Origin: Bradyrhizobium valentinum
Lineage (GTDB): Bacteria > Pseudomonadota > Alphaproteobacteria > Rhizobiales > Xanthobacteraceae
Assembly: GCF_001440405.1 (NCBI RefSeq)
Contig: NZ_LLXX01000096.1
Span: forward strand, 42,065-79,403
Direction of reading: 5' to 3'
DNA length: 37,339 bases
In this document: one piece after another, positions 16,695 to 26,468 of the stretch
How positions within the stretch are numbered: position 1 is the first letter of the stretch
Layout: each line of letters begins with the position of its first letter
Program-made: the position numbers and the translations under genes
The notes under the pieces: generated by a model
What the model saw: the letters and a program-made list of their open reading frames with translations, nothing else
Database searches by the model: none
Told to the model about the DNA's origin: nothing

Positions 16695-18673
16695 AAAAGT
16701 CCGCCGGCTCTGCCGGGTGGGCGCGGCGCCACCGGTATCGGGGGCACCGGCTGCGAGGTAACTTCAGGCACCGCCGCATCGAGCTGCAGCACGGCGGCGG
16801 CAGCCGGCACGACGGCATCCGCCATCGCCGCGTGACCCTCGGCGCTCGGATGCACCGCGCCGCCATAGACCGCCGACAACACGCCCCAGGTTGCGTCATG
16901 GATATCGGACGGCTGTTGCGACGCCGGCAGGCCTTGCGGGTAGGTCATCGCCGCGAAGTAGCTGTCATTGGCATCGCGGATCCAGCGCGCGCGCGGCAGA
17001 TAGGCGCGGTACTCGCCGGCGCTGCGGCCACACAGCATCGGCTGGTTCGCGGCTGTGACGATATCGGGATCGAAGCTATCACCGGTGGCCGAGAAGCACT
17101 GCCGGTCGAATTCGGGGTCGCTTTCGGCGCGTGCGCAGAAGCCGTGGCTGGCAAAGCTGGTCTGATGGCTGTCGACGAAAGTCATGCGGTCGGTGCTCGG
17201 ATTGCGGCACAGGATGCCGCCCTCGCACAGCGCCAGCGCTCTTAACTGCGGCAGGAATTCGCCTTCGACGAAGTTCGACACGGCGGCCAGCCGCTGCGGC
17301 TGGGCATTGAAGGAGGGATGAATGTCGAAGCCGGCGCGTCCGCCGGGGCAGGGTGCGCCGCCATTCGACAGCGTCGGATTGGCGTAGGCGGTGTAGACCA
17401 CCCGCGACAGGTCGCCGCCGACAAGGGGCTTGAGCGCCTCGCGCAGCTTGGCAAAGCCCTGCGGCAGGTCCCGCGTCATCGCGCTGCGTGCGTCGTCCAC
17501 CGAGGCCATGACGCCGCTGCGCCGAAACAGCGCGCGCTCGGTCGCCGTGTCGACGATCACATCCGCAACAAGCCCGGAAAAGTAGATATCGTTGGCGCCG
17601 ACCGACAGCAGCACAAGGTCAAGCTTGCGATCCGGCTGGCGGCGTTTCACTGCAGCGACGGCTTCGCGCAGTTCGGCCAGTTGCCCGTTGACGGTGCCCT
17701 GGCACGCGCTGCCCGATTTTGACGGCAGGCAGTCGCGGGCGCGCTGCGAGCCAAACAGCCCGTCGGCAATGGTGGCGCCGGTGCAGGCCAGCGGCAGATA
17801 GGTCACTGCGATGTGCGGATATCGCACGGCGAGCGCCAGCGCGGTCCGGGTCTGATAGCTGTAGAGCGAGCGGTGGCAGGCAGGGTTGAACCAGAGCGCG
17901 CTCTGCCGCTGCCAGACCGGCAGAAAGTCGGGTGCTTCGCAGGCTCGTCCGCCCTTATAGCCGGCGCGGCTCGGGCGGTAATATTGCGCGGCTGCCGTTC
18001 CGAGATAGGAGCGGAAGCAAAAACCTTCATCGGCCAGCGCAATCGGCCGGTCCGGATTTCCCTCGCCGGACGCGACGCTATCGCCGAGGCCTGCAATGAA
18101 GATATCGCGCACCGCGATCTCGGTGAAAGCGCGCTGACTGCCCTCCGAGCTGGACATGTCGACGGTGGCAACCGTGGTGCGCCCATAGCGGACCCTGAGA
18201 TTGACCGGCTCGGCGCAGTCGAAGGTGGAGGTTTGCGGGCCGTCGCCATCGTCGATCGTCCAGGCGCAGGTGGCGCCGACCGGAACCGGACCGGTCATCC
18301 GGGCCACGATCGGATGATCGATCGGCGTCAGATAGCTTTCCTTGACGTTGTCGCGGGTGCAGGGCTCGTTGACGCGGCCGGCAAGATCGATGCAAAGCCG
18401 ATTCACAGTGTTGCGCGCCCAGCCGCGGCCGTCGCTTTGCACCGCCAGCGCCTGTTCTGCGGCCAACACGCTGCGGCCACGTGCGCTCTCGGCGTGTAGC
18501 AGGAAATCCCGCTCCTCGCGGAACAGGCGGAAGCGGTTGCGCACCTCCCAGGAAATCTGCAGCGGTCCGTAGCCGCCGGCGGTCTGGGCTTCCACAGCGG
18601 ACGTGGACATTCCAACCAGTGCGCCGGCAACCAGCGCGATCGACATCATTGAACGTAGAAGCATTCCAGCCAT
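16691..18673 (-). CDS. Exported SGNH/GDSL-family hydrolase
   Basis: A 660-residue protein with a signal peptide (about 1-30, ending AVEAQ). After a ~190-residue N-terminal region of unknown fold come the SGNH blocks. Block I is [13 protein letters not shown] (catalytic Ser199). Block III is [13 protein letters not shown], with the Asn. The C-terminal block is [15 protein letters not shown] with the catalytic His; the Asp usually two or three residues before this His is not obvious (Gly-Ala-Val there), a state also seen in some secreted relatives. Many Cys residues fit disulfides in the periplasm. It would cleave an ester, in lipid or polysaccharide; the substrate is unknown. It converges on the DUF2147 gene. 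Confidence 0.85.
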   Translation of the reverse strand: MAGMLLRSMMSIALVAGALVGMSTSAVEAQTAGGYGPLQISWEVRNRFRLFREERDFLLHAESARGRSVLAAEQALAVQSDGRGWARNTVNRLCIDLAGRVNEPCTRDNVKESYLTPIDHPIVARMTGPVPVGATCAWTIDDGDGPQTSTFDCAEPVNLRVRYGRTTVATVDMSSSEGSQRAFTEIAVRDIFIAGLGDSVASGEGNPDRPIALADEGFCFRSYLGTAAAQYYRPSRAGYKGGRACEAPDFLPVWQRQSALWFNPACHRSLYSYQTRTALALAVRYPHIAVTYLPLACTGATIADGLFGSQRARDCLPSKSGSACQGTVNGQLAELREAVAAVKRRQPDRKLDLVLLSVGANDIYFSGLVADVIVDTATERALFRRSGVMASVDDARSAMTRDLPQGFAKLREALKPLVGGDLSRVVYTAYANPTLSNGGAPCPGGRAGFDIHPSFNAQPQRLAAVSNFVEGEFLPQLRALALCEGGILCRNPSTDRMTFVDSHQTSFASHGFCARAESDPEFDRQCFSATGDSFDPDIVTAANQPMLCGRSAGEYRAYLPRARWIRDANDSYFAAMTYPQGLPASQQPSDIHDATWGVLSAVYGGAVHPSAEGHAAMADAVVPAAAAVLQLDAAVPEVTSQPVPPIPVAPRPPGRAGGLF

Positions 18674-18770
18674 GGCGTCGTTTGACGTTAGCGGTAAGGC
18701 AGAAATAAGAGAATGAGGCAGCTCCGACCCAAAAGACCAGACCGCACAGATAACGACGCCGTTACCAGCC

Positions 18771-19826
18771 TCAGGACTGCCGGCCCTTGATCGGTTGCCG
18801 CACCCTGGCCTTGGCCGTGCACGCTTGGCTGAGCCGGCGCCGTTCCTGCCAGGGTTGCACCACGCTGAGCCAGACTTCGCGCCCGCCCATGATCGAAATC
18901 GAGATGCCGAAGGGGATCAGGAAGTACAGGATCCGGAACACCACCAGCGTCGCCAGCAACTCTTCCCTGCTGAACTGCGGCAGCGCCACCAGCATCGCGG
19001 CGTCGAACACGCCGATGCTGCCGGGCGCATGACTGGCGAAGCCGAGCAGTGTCGCGAGGATGAACACCACCGCCAGCGAAACGAAATCGATGTGCGGCTC
19101 CATCGGCATCAACAGATACATCGCCAGCGCGCAGAAGCCGAGATCGACGACGCCGATCAGAACCTGCAGCAACGTCAGCCGGGCGGAGGGCAACACGACC
19201 TTCCAGCCGTTCTGCCCGAGCTCGCGGCGACCCTGGCCCATCAGCAGCCAGACGAAATAGGCGGCGATGCCGGCAAGGCAGCCGATCGCGATCATCCGGT
19301 TCATCGCCGGCGGCAGCAGGTCCATCGCCGATGCCGCCTCGGGATGCCAGGCCATGCCGCAGCCGAGTACGAACAGATTGCCAAGCCAGAAGGTGAGCCC
19401 TGAGAGAAAGCAGATTTTTGCGACATCGATCGCCGTCAGGCCGTAGTCGGAATAGATCCGGAACCGGATCGCGCCGCCGGTGAAGACCGTGGCGCCGATG
19501 TTGTGGCCGATCGTGTAGCTGGTGAAGCTCGACAGCGCGGCGATGCGATAGGGCACGTGCGTCTTGCCAATGGTTCGCAAGGCGAAGAAATCATAGAAGG
19601 TCAGCGTGCAGAACGCCGCCACCACGCACAGCGCGGCCAGCGCGATGCGATGCGGGGCGATCTCCGTCAGCGCGGTCAGGATAATTCCGGTGTCTACCCC
19701 TTTCAGGGTGCGAACCAGCGTAGTGACCGCAAAAATGATGATGAGGAGACTCGCAGCGATCCCTAGCCGTTTCCAGCCGATCTTCTCCTTGAAGCCACGC
19801 CCGAGCGCGGTCAGCAGCCGATGCAT
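18771..19826 (-). CDS. UPF0104/YbhN-type membrane protein (lysylphosphatidylglycerol-synthase TM domain)
   Basis: A 351-residue integral membrane protein with about eight hydrophobic helices. The family features YDFFALRTIGKTHVPYRIAALSSF, SYTIGHNIG...GGAIRFRIYSDYGL and FASHAPGSIGVFDAAML match the MprF flippase-like domain (UPF0104). The soluble aminoacyl-transferase half of MprF is absent, so it is not itself a lysyl-PG synthase; a lipid-translocation role is inferred. The C-terminus is a basic tail. It lies 97 bases downstream of nothing on its strand and upstream of the SGNH gene, with which it may be co-transcribed. Confidence 0.85.
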   Translation of the reverse strand: MHRLLTALGRGFKEKIGWKRLGIAASLLIIIFAVTTLVRTLKGVDTGIILTALTEIAPHRIALAALCVVAAFCTLTFYDFFALRTIGKTHVPYRIAALSSFTSYTIGHNIGATVFTGGAIRFRIYSDYGLTAIDVAKICFLSGLTFWLGNLFVLGCGMAWHPEAASAMDLLPPAMNRMIAIGCLAGIAAYFVWLLMGQGRRELGQNGWKVVLPSARLTLLQVLIGVVDLGFCALAMYLLMPMEPHIDFVSLAVVFILATLLGFASHAPGSIGVFDAAMLVALPQFSREELLATLVVFRILYFLIPFGISISIMGGREVWLSVVQPWQERRRLSQACTAKARVRQPIKGRQS

Positions 19827-20209
19827 TCATCCTCCCGGCGGGGGCAATACGTAAAGATGGGCCTGTCACGACGGGTGACAGTCGACGGTCAGAGGCACCG
19901 TGCGCGAAACCCATAAGCTAAAACCGGGCCCTTGTGCAGCCCTTGACAAGCATGCCTTTTGGCTTCGTTCGCCGTCCTTGTCATACGCCCTACATATGTC
20001 GCCGCATTAACGATTTTGAGTCGCAGCGAGGTCCGTTCCGCGGGCTCTTTTTGCCGTATCGTTCCGTCCGTTCCATCGCGGCGTTTTCGAGGCCTTTAGG
20101 AACATCCCTTTTGCGAGCCGGTTAGCTCCTATCAGCATTGAACATGAAGCGCGCCCCGGCCAGGAGAAGGCCTGACGCCTTGCGTGTTCCAACACGAAGG
20201 AGGACCGCA
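19827..20209. promoter_or_regulatory. Divergent intergenic region between UPF0104 and YciF-like genes
   Basis: 383 bases without a gene. It holds the EcfG-type promoter at 20099-20123 (listed separately) and an AAGGAGG ribosome site just before ATG 20210. A lone TTGACA at 19943 has no matching -10. I see no repeat, RNA gene or terminator in the rest. Confidence 0.5.
20099..20123 (+). promoter_or_regulatory. EcfG (general stress response) promoter for the YciF-like gene
   Basis: GGAAC at 20099-20103, then 17 bases, then GTT at 20121-20123 (GGTT from 20120). This matches the alphaproteobacterial EcfG consensus GGAAC-N16/17-GTT. It lies 87 bases before the start codon, and ferritin-fold YciF genes are typical stress-regulon members. 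Confidence 0.75.
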
Positions 20210-20716
20210 ATGGGACTCTTCACGAAAGACATCAAGACCATGAACGACCTGTTCGTGCATCAATTGCAGGATATCTACTATGCCGAGAAGCAGCTTGTGA
20301 AAGCACTGCCAAAAATGGCCGAAAAGGCCACCGACAAGCAGCTCAAGCAGGGTTTTCTGACCCATCTCGATGAAACCAAGACGCATGTGCAGCGCCTCGA
20401 AGAGATATTTCGCATGCACGGCGCCGAGGTGAAGGCGGCCGATTGCCCGGCGATCGACGGCATCATCGAGGAGGCCGACGACATCGCGGGCGAAATCGAG
20501 GACAAGGCCGTGCTGGACGCAGCCCTGATCAACGCCGCGCAAGCCGCCGAGCACTATGAAATTACCCGCTACGGCAGCCTGATCGCGTGGGCACGGCAGC
20601 TCGGGCGCAACGATTGCGCCACAATCCTGCAGAAGACGCTCGATGAGGAAAAGACGGTCGACAAGAAGCTGACCTCGCTGGCGGAAGGCAAGGTTAACCT
20701 GCGCGCCGCAAGCTAA
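20210..20716 (+). CDS. YciE/YciF-like ferritin-fold protein (DUF892)
   Basis: A 168-residue four-helix-bundle protein. Conserved features include LFVHQLQDIYYAEKQLVKALPKMAEKA, then FLTHLDETKTHVQRLEEIF, DALINAAQAAEHYEITRYGSL and LQKTLDEEKTVDKKLTSLA. The repeated Glu/His positions are the expected metal-site residues of the ferritin-like superfamily. YciF proteins accumulate under osmotic and stationary stress, and some bind iron; the exact role is not settled. ATG 20210 has a strong AAGGAGG site; an upstream ATG at 20138 in frame would add a basic, unlike tail. It is followed by a hairpin terminator and preceded by an EcfG promoter. Confidence 0.9.
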   Translation: MGLFTKDIKTMNDLFVHQLQDIYYAEKQLVKALPKMAEKATDKQLKQGFLTHLDETKTHVQRLEEIFRMHGAEVKAADCPAIDGIIEEADDIAGEIEDKAVLDAALINAAQAAEHYEITRYGSLIAWARQLGRNDCATILQKTLDEEKTVDKKLTSLAEGKVNLRAAS

Positions 20717-20735
20717 ACGTCGCGCAATTGAGGCA

Positions 20736-20770
20736 AAACGCCGCGCGGGGAAGCGCCCCGCACGGCGTTT
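20736..20770 (+). terminator. Hairpin terminator after the YciF-like gene
   Basis: Left arm AAACGCCGCGCGGGG (20736-20750), loop AAGCG, right arm CCCCGCACGGCGTTT (20756-20770), with a single mismatched pair. The stem is long and GC-rich and ends with TTT. Confidence 0.75.
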
Positions 20771-20889
20771 CCATGCCGGGCCGCCTGGCATGCCAAAAGC
20801 GTTTGTTCACCATCCGCGCAACTGAGCTGCGACGGTTACCTCAAATATACCAATAGGACTGCTGTTAAAGGCCCCATTGGGGGTCTGTA

Positions 20890-23292
20890 ATGTATCGCGT
20901 CCTAACTTGCCTCACCACCGAGCATGACTGGAGACTGGTCGTGCTTGCCGGCACCATTTGCTGGCTCGCGAGCGCGGTCGCGATCAGCCTGTTTCATCGT
21001 GCCCGGGCCTCGCGGGGCCGAACGCGCGCGATCTGGATCTGCCTCGACGCGGCTGTCGGCGGCTGCGGAATCTGGGCCACGCATTTCGTCGCGATGCTGG
21101 CTTACGATCCGGGTGCGGGCGCCGGATACAGTATACCCGTCACTTTGTTGTCGCTGGTCTTCGCAATAAGCATCGTCGCCATCGGCCTCTGCATTGCGTT
21201 GTCCAGTGCGCGCCAATCGGTGGTTGCCCTCGGCGGCGCTGTCATTGGTGGCGGCGTCGCAGCGATGCACTATACCGGCATGGCGGCACTCGAGCTTCCG
21301 GCGTTCATTGTATGGTCGCGCAGTATCGTTGTGGCCTCGATTGTGCTTGGCAGCCTGTTCGCTGCCGTAGCGCTTCTTGTCGCCGTACGTCGTGATAATC
21401 CCGTCCATACCCTGGCCGCCACCGCGTTGCTGACGGTTGCCATCGTTTCGCATCATTTCACGGCCATGGGCGCCGTCACGCTCATTCCCGACCCGACCCT
21501 CGGTAGCGACGGGCTGTCGATTTCTCCGACCGCGCTTTCGTTCCTGACGGCGGTAGCAGCCTTCGCCATCCTCGGTCTATCGCTGCTGGCGGCCATGATC
21601 GACCGCCGCGCGAAGGGCGAACTCCATCAGCAGAAAGTCCTGCTCGACACTGCGCTCGACAACATGTCGCAAGGACTTTCCATGTTCGATGCGGATGGCC
21701 GCATCCTGCTGTACAACGAACGCTATGCCGAAATGATGGGACGGACCGGTATGGCTCTCCAGGGTCGTCTGCTCCTCGATGTGCTCCGGCAGCAGAAGGC
21801 GCTTGATCGATGGGACGGCGATCCCGATCAGTTCGTCGCCAGCGTGATCGCTGCGGCCAAGGCCGGTAACAGTGTGACGAGGACGGTGACCCGCAACGGA
21901 CGCGCCATCCGCGTCGTCGATCAGCCCATGAAGGGCGGCGGATGGGTTGCTACCTTCGAGGACATCACCGAATGGCAGCAGGTCCAGGAACAGATCTCGC
22001 ACATGGCGCGCCATGACGCGCTGACCAATCTGCCGAACCGGACGCTGTTCCGCGAGCAACTTGAAAAGGCCTTGCGGCTTGCCAAACGCAGCGACCAGCT
22101 TGCGGTGCTCTGTCTCGACCTCGACCACTTCAAGGACATCAACGATTCGCTCGGTCATCCTGTCGGCGACGCGCTCCTGAAGGAAGTCGCCCGTCGCCTC
22201 GGCGAATGCATCACCGAGCACGATACGGTGGCGCGGCTCGGTGGCGACGAATTCGCGATCGTGCAGTTCTGCAGCGATTGCGATCCATCCGCCGTTGCCT
22301 TGCTCGCCAGCCACGTGGCCGAGCAGGTTTCCGCGCCCTATGAAATCGCCGGTCACCAGCTCATCATCGGCGTCAGTATCGGCATTTCACTGGCGCCGGA
22401 GGACGGCAAGAATCCCGACGAACTGCTCAAGAAAGCCGATCTCGCGCTCTATCGCGCCAAGGAGGACGGCCGCGGCACCTACCGCTTCTTCGAGACCGGG
22501 ATGGACGCCCGCGCGCAGGCCCGGCGGCTATTGGAACTCGACTTGCGTGCCGCGCTGCAGCGCGGAGAATTCGAAGTCTATTACCAGCCGATCCGCGACG
22601 TCGCCAAAGACGTCGTCGTTAGTTTCGAAGCCCTGGCGCGGTGGAAACATTCGCTGCGCGGCATGATCTCTCCGGCCAACTTCATTCCGCTGGCGGAAGA
22701 AACCGGCCTGATCGTGCCGATCGGCGAGTGGGTGTTGCGCCAGGCTTGCATGGACGCGGCCGGGTGGTCGCGGGATGTCGCCGTCGCCGTCAACCTCTCG
22801 CCGGTGCAGTTCAAGAATCCCAATCTGGTGTCGACGGTGAAGGAGGCGTTGAAAGCCTCCGGTCTTCCGGCGCGCCGGCTTGAGCTCGAAATCACCGAAT
22901 CGGTGTTGCTGCAGAACAGCGAGGCAACGCTTTCGGTCCTGCACGAGCTTCGCGCCTTTGGCGTCCGGATTTCGCTGGACGATTTCGGAACCGGATATTC
23001 GTCCCTGAGCTACTTGCGCAGCTTCCCGTTCGACAAGATCAAGATCGACCGCTCGTTTGTCACCGAACTGGCGACGCGCGATGATTCGATGGCGATCGTC
23101 CGCGCCGTGACCGGCCTCGGCAAAAGCCTGGGCATCGTCACCACGGCCGAAGGCGTCGAGACCGACGCGCAGTTCGAGCTGTTGCGTCAGGAGGGCTGCA
23201 CGCAGGCGCAAGGCTATCTGTTCAGCCCGCCGCGTCCCGCAGCCGAGGTGGAAACGATGCTATCGAAAGCACGCGCGCGGGCCATCGCTTAG
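20890..23292 (+). CDS. MHYT-PAS-GGDEF-EAL cyclic-di-GMP protein
   Basis: An 800-residue membrane sensor. Residues 1-240 form an MHYT domain with about seven helices and its three motifs (THFVAMLAYDPG, AAMHYTGMAAL, SHHFTAMGAVTL), thought to bind a metal and sense a diatomic gas. A PAS domain covers about 250-350 (LDNMSQGLSMFDADGRILLYN). GGDEF is intact at 451-455, but the inhibitory site is TEHD instead of RxxD, so product feedback may be lost. EAL is intact (EAL at 580-582, DDFGTG near 697, KIKIDRSF, TTAEGVE, QAQGYLF). The protein could both make and degrade c-di-GMP at the inner membrane. It stands alone between a terminator and a convergent gene. Confidence 0.93.
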   Translation: MYRVLTCLTTEHDWRLVVLAGTICWLASAVAISLFHRARASRGRTRAIWICLDAAVGGCGIWATHFVAMLAYDPGAGAGYSIPVTLLSLVFAISIVAIGLCIALSSARQSVVALGGAVIGGGVAAMHYTGMAALELPAFIVWSRSIVVASIVLGSLFAAVALLVAVRRDNPVHTLAATALLTVAIVSHHFTAMGAVTLIPDPTLGSDGLSISPTALSFLTAVAAFAILGLSLLAAMIDRRAKGELHQQKVLLDTALDNMSQGLSMFDADGRILLYNERYAEMMGRTGMALQGRLLLDVLRQQKALDRWDGDPDQFVASVIAAAKAGNSVTRTVTRNGRAIRVVDQPMKGGGWVATFEDITEWQQVQEQISHMARHDALTNLPNRTLFREQLEKALRLAKRSDQLAVLCLDLDHFKDINDSLGHPVGDALLKEVARRLGECITEHDTVARLGGDEFAIVQFCSDCDPSAVALLASHVAEQVSAPYEIAGHQLIIGVSIGISLAPEDGKNPDELLKKADLALYRAKEDGRGTYRFFETGMDARAQARRLLELDLRAALQRGEFEVYYQPIRDVAKDVVVSFEALARWKHSLRGMISPANFIPLAEETGLIVPIGEWVLRQACMDAAGWSRDVAVAVNLSPVQFKNPNLVSTVKEALKASGLPARRLELEITESVLLQNSEATLSVLHELRAFGVRISLDDFGTGYSSLSYLRSFPFDKIKIDRSFVTELATRDDSMAIVRAVTGLGKSLGIVTTAEGVETDAQFELLRQEGCTQAQGYLFSPPRPAAEVETMLSKARARAIA

Positions 23293-23311
23293 TTTCTCAA
23301 GCCTTGTTTTT

Positions 23312-23746
23312 CTAAGCTTTGCGCAATGCGAAATGCGCGCCGCAGAACGCCATCACGGCGCCGAGGCATAAGGCTGCAAGGCCGGCGAGCACGCCCGATA
23401 TGGTAGGGACGGGGCTCGGCGCAGAGGCGGCCTGTCCGGCGCCGGCGAGGATCAGCACGCCGACCGCGATCAGGAACTGCCGCATCCGCTGCGGGATTTG
23501 GCCCGAGGCCGCGCTGTGCATCAGGTTGGCGGTAAAATAGCCGCCGGAAAAGCCCACGGTCGCGATCAGCCACCACGCGATCGCCGCGCCCGCCGGCATG
23601 AACTCGCTTGTATCGGACCGCCACAGGCCGCCGAGATCGAGCCCGTAACGTGCGCCCAGCATGTGCACGGCCAGCGCCAGCAGCACTCCGGAAACAATCG
23701 CGCCGGCCAGGATCAGGCGGCGCGGAAAATAAGTCGTCTCGGCCAT
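23312..23746 (-). CDS. Small membrane protein of unknown function
   Basis: A 144-residue protein with about four hydrophobic helices (LILAGAIVSGVLLALAVHML, AAIAWWLIATVGFSGGYFTANL, FLIAVGVLILAGAG, GVLAGLAALCLGAVMAFCGAHF). ATG 23746 is preferred; a TTG at 23782 is possible. I recognise no family. It ends 20 bases from the convergent c-di-GMP gene and is divergent from the next gene with about 70 bases between them. Confidence 0.65.
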   Translation of the reverse strand: MAETTYFPRRLILAGAIVSGVLLALAVHMLGARYGLDLGGLWRSDTSEFMPAGAAIAWWLIATVGFSGGYFTANLMHSAASGQIPQRMRQFLIAVGVLILAGAGQAASAPSPVPTISGVLAGLAALCLGAVMAFCGAHFALRKA

Positions 23747-23815
23747 GGCCCGCTTGTAAGGTAAAGCCGGCTCGCCGCGCAAGCGGGCGGCCCCAAGCGA
23801 TACGGATATTTTGAA

Positions 23816-24421
23816 TTGCCGACATCACTACCGAACCAGGCAACGGAAGGCGAGGGCGCGCGCACGATCAGCTACGCCTACAAGGCGTCACTGATCTCGT
23901 CGGCGCATCAATTCGAACTGACGGATGCCGGATTGTCGTGGAAAATCGGCCGCCGGTCCGGCGTGTGGCCCTATGCCGATATCGCTTCAATCCGTCTGTC
24001 GTATCGGCCGATGTCGATGCAAGCCCGCCGCTTTCGCGCCGATATCGCAAGGGCCGGCGGCGGTCGGATCGCGATCCTTTCGACGACCTGGCAGACGGTC
24101 TCGTTGATGACGCCGCAGGACCAGGGCTATCGCGCCTTCATCGCCGAGCTGCATCGCAGGATGAGGGCGGCAGGCAGCAAGGCTTCCCTGATCGGCGGCA
24201 TCGGGACGGTGACCTATGCCACGGCGGTTGTGATGCTGACGTTGCTGGCCATCGCCATGATCGGACTTCTTGCGCGGGCGCTTGCGACTTCCGAATTCAC
24301 CGGCGCGTTGTTTCTGGTCGGCATCTCGGTGTGGTTTGCCTGGACCATCGGCGGCTTCATCAAGCGCAATCGGCCGCGCAGATATTCGTTCGACGCACTT
24401 CCCGAGACGCTGCTGCCATAG
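23816..24421 (+). CDS. Membrane protein of unknown function (PH-like N-terminus, two TM)
   Basis: A 201-residue protein. The N-terminal ~115 residues are beta-rich (HQFELTDAGLSWKIGRRSGVWPYADIASIRLSYRP), resembling the PH-like domains of small bacterial membrane proteins. Two hydrophobic helices follow at about 123-150 (VTYATAVVMLTLLAIAMIGLLARAL) and 158-178, with a basic tail IKRNRPRRYSFDALP. The start is TTG 23816, since no ATG or GTG suits before the conserved part; this is the least sure point. It is divergent from the gene at 23746 and 93 bases before ydcF. The function is unknown. Confidence 0.6.
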   Translation: MPTSLPNQATEGEGARTISYAYKASLISSAHQFELTDAGLSWKIGRRSGVWPYADIASIRLSYRPMSMQARRFRADIARAGGGRIAILSTTWQTVSLMTPQDQGYRAFIAELHRRMRAAGSKASLIGGIGTVTYATAVVMLTLLAIAMIGLLARALATSEFTGALFLVGISVWFAWTIGGFIKRNRPRRYSFDALPETLLP

Positions 24422-24514
24422 CCTGATTCGCAATCAAGCGACACGAAATGTGATTTCGTGAAATGCCGCAGGACGCGGCACTCTGTGCGGCGTTCCTGAT
24501 AGCTGCGAGTTGCC

Positions 24515-25123
24515 GTGACAACCCCGACGACACGATCGCCGACGGCGGCCGAGATTGCCGCGATCAATGCACGGCATCTGATCGAGACGCCGTTACGGCC
24601 GGCCGACCTGCTGTTCGTGTTCGGCACGCGCGAGGATGTCGACGAGCGCGTCGATGAAGCCTGCCGGCTTTGGCGTGCGGGATATTTTCGCTGGGCGATC
24701 GTGAGCGGCGGCGTAACGCCGGGATCGGCGCTTTCGGAGTGCGAGATCATCGTCAGTGCGATGGTCGCGCGCGGCGTTCCCGCCGACATCATCCTGAGAG
24801 AGGATCGCGCGATGAACACCGGCGAGAACGTCATCTTCTCGCTGCCGATCATCGACCGAGCGCTCGGTCTCGCCAACATCCGCAGCGTGATCTGCCTCGG
24901 CAATACCTGGACGGCGCGCCGCTATCCGATGACGCTGCATCGGCACTGGCCGGAAGTGGAGAAAATGCTGGTCATGGTCGACAGCTTCAAGACGCCGCGG
25001 GCGCTTTGGCACACCGACGCCGAATTCAGCCGCCGCATGCTCAATGAATGGGACAAGATCGAGCCGTACAGGGCAAGGGGCTTTATTGCGGAATGGCCGG
25101 AGAGCGAAACGCGCAATCGATAG
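24515..25123 (+). CDS. YdcF-family protein (DUF218)
   Basis: A 202-residue protein with the DUF218 pattern: ADLLFVFGTRED near the start, LWRAGYFRWAIVSGGVTPGSALSECE, GVPADIILREDRAMNTGENVIFS, and VICLGNTWTARRYPMTL. E. coli YdcF of this family binds S-adenosylmethionine; the role is unknown, and SanA-like envelope functions are also proposed. There is no signal peptide, so it is probably cytoplasmic. The start is GTG 24515. It converges on the MocR gene, with only two bases between the stops. Confidence 0.8.
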   Translation: MTTPTTRSPTAAEIAAINARHLIETPLRPADLLFVFGTREDVDERVDEACRLWRAGYFRWAIVSGGVTPGSALSECEIIVSAMVARGVPADIILREDRAMNTGENVIFSLPIIDRALGLANIRSVICLGNTWTARRYPMTLHRHWPEVEKMLVMVDSFKTPRALWHTDAEFSRRMLNEWDKIEPYRARGFIAEWPESETRNR

Positions 25124-25125
25124 CG

Positions 25126-26466
25126 CTACTCGGTCGTATCGACGTCTTCTTTCGCGGTCAGCATTCCCGCCACCGTGCGCAGCGCCAGATCGAGCTGCTC
25201 GGTGCTGGGCGCGCCGAGCGCCAGGCGGACGGCGTTGGGCGCATGGCCGGCGGACACGGCGAAAGTGGTCGAAGGGGTCAACGCGATGTCGCGCCGCGCT
25301 GCGGCCGCGACGAATGTCTGCGAGCGCCAATGCGGCGGCAAGGTCAGCCAGAGATGATAGGATTTGACGTTCGCCTGAACTTCGAAGCCGGCGAGGTATT
25401 TGGCCGCCATCTGCTGGCGCCGCGCCGCGTCGATCCGTTTCAGGCGTGACAACTCGGCAACCGTGCCGTCAGCCATCAGTCGTTGTCCGGCGGCAAATGC
25501 GAATCCGGAAGCCGTCCATCCGCCCGATCGAACCGCGGCCATGATTCGCTCGCGCAGGCGCGGCGGCGAAACGATGAAGCCGAGCGCAAGGCCGGGAGCC
25601 ACCTTCTTCGACAGGCTATCGAGGGTGATGCAGCTATCCGGCGCGAGTGCGGCCATCGGCGTCTCTTCGTCGAGAAAGCCATAGACCGTGTCCTCGATGA
25701 CGGTGAGGCCGAGCTTCTCGACGACGCGCAGCAGGTCAGCCCGGCGTGCCGGCGACATGGTCATGCCGAGGGGATTTTGAATGGTCGGCTGAACATACAG
25801 CGCCGACAAATGCGCTTCGCGGTGAGCCTTCTGCACCGCGTCCGGGCGAACGCCGTTCTCGTCCATCGCGAGCGGCACCAGCGTGACGCCTAACCTCGCG
25901 GCGATGTCCTTGATGAAGGGATAGGTCAAGGCCTCGACGCCGCAGCGGCCGCCGCTCGGCACCATCGCCGCCAGCGCAGCAGCGATGCATTGCCTGCCAT
26001 TCGCGGTGAAGACGAGTTGATCGGCGGCCGGAGACCAGTCCTCCCGGGAGAGAAACTCGGCGGAGATGATCCGTGCCGCCTGTGTGCCTGTCGTGGTCGA
26101 GTGCCGCAACGCGAGATCGAGCACTTCGGGGCGTTCGAGCCCCGCAAGGCTTCTGGCGATCATCGCCGATTGCGTCGGCAGGATCGGATAATTCACTTCC
26201 AGGTCGATGCGCGCGCCGCGGGGCTCAGTCGGCATGGCGATCCCGCGCCGTGTTTCGCCTGACACAAACGTGCCGCGCCCGACTTCGCCGACCACGAGGC
26301 CGCGGCGGAGCAGCTCGGTGTAGACGCGGCTCGCGGTCGAGACCGCGATCTTGCGCTGATAGGCGAAGCTGCGCTGCGGCGGCAGGCGGTCGCCGGGCTT
26401 GAGCGCGCCGTTGGCGATCTCGGCGGCGACGGTATCGGCAAGCTTTAAGTACTCGAACTTCGACAT
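25126..26466 (-). CDS. MocR-type regulator (GntR HTH plus aminotransferase domain)
   Basis: A 446-residue protein. The first ~75 residues are a GntR winged helix (FEYLKLADTVAAEIANGALKPGDRLPPQRSFAYQRKIAVSTASRVYTELLRRG). A linker follows, then a fold-type-I aminotransferase-like domain with the PLP-lysine motif DSLSKKVAPGLALGFI, preceded by IEDTVYGF. MocR proteins use PLP as a sensor ligand and activate or repress a nearby transporter or aminotransferase gene. ATG 26466 is chosen; a longer frame to 26574 would cover its own operator region. It is divergent from the DUF1127 gene over a region with TTGCACCGAG repeats. Confidence 0.9.
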   Translation of the reverse strand: MSKFEYLKLADTVAAEIANGALKPGDRLPPQRSFAYQRKIAVSTASRVYTELLRRGLVVGEVGRGTFVSGETRRGIAMPTEPRGARIDLEVNYPILPTQSAMIARSLAGLERPEVLDLALRHSTTTGTQAARIISAEFLSREDWSPAADQLVFTANGRQCIAAALAAMVPSGGRCGVEALTYPFIKDIAARLGVTLVPLAMDENGVRPDAVQKAHREAHLSALYVQPTIQNPLGMTMSPARRADLLRVVEKLGLTVIEDTVYGFLDEETPMAALAPDSCITLDSLSKKVAPGLALGFIVSPPRLRERIMAAVRSGGWTASGFAFAAGQRLMADGTVAELSRLKRIDAARRQQMAAKYLAGFEVQANVKSYHLWLTLPPHWRSQTFVAAAARRDIALTPSTTFAVSAGHAPNAVRLALGAPSTEQLDLALRTVAGMLTAKEDVDTTE

Positions 26467-26468
26467 TA

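Noticed and set aside
19943..19971. TTGACA as a sigma-70 -35 box
   Set aside because: No -10-like sequence at 16-18 bases.
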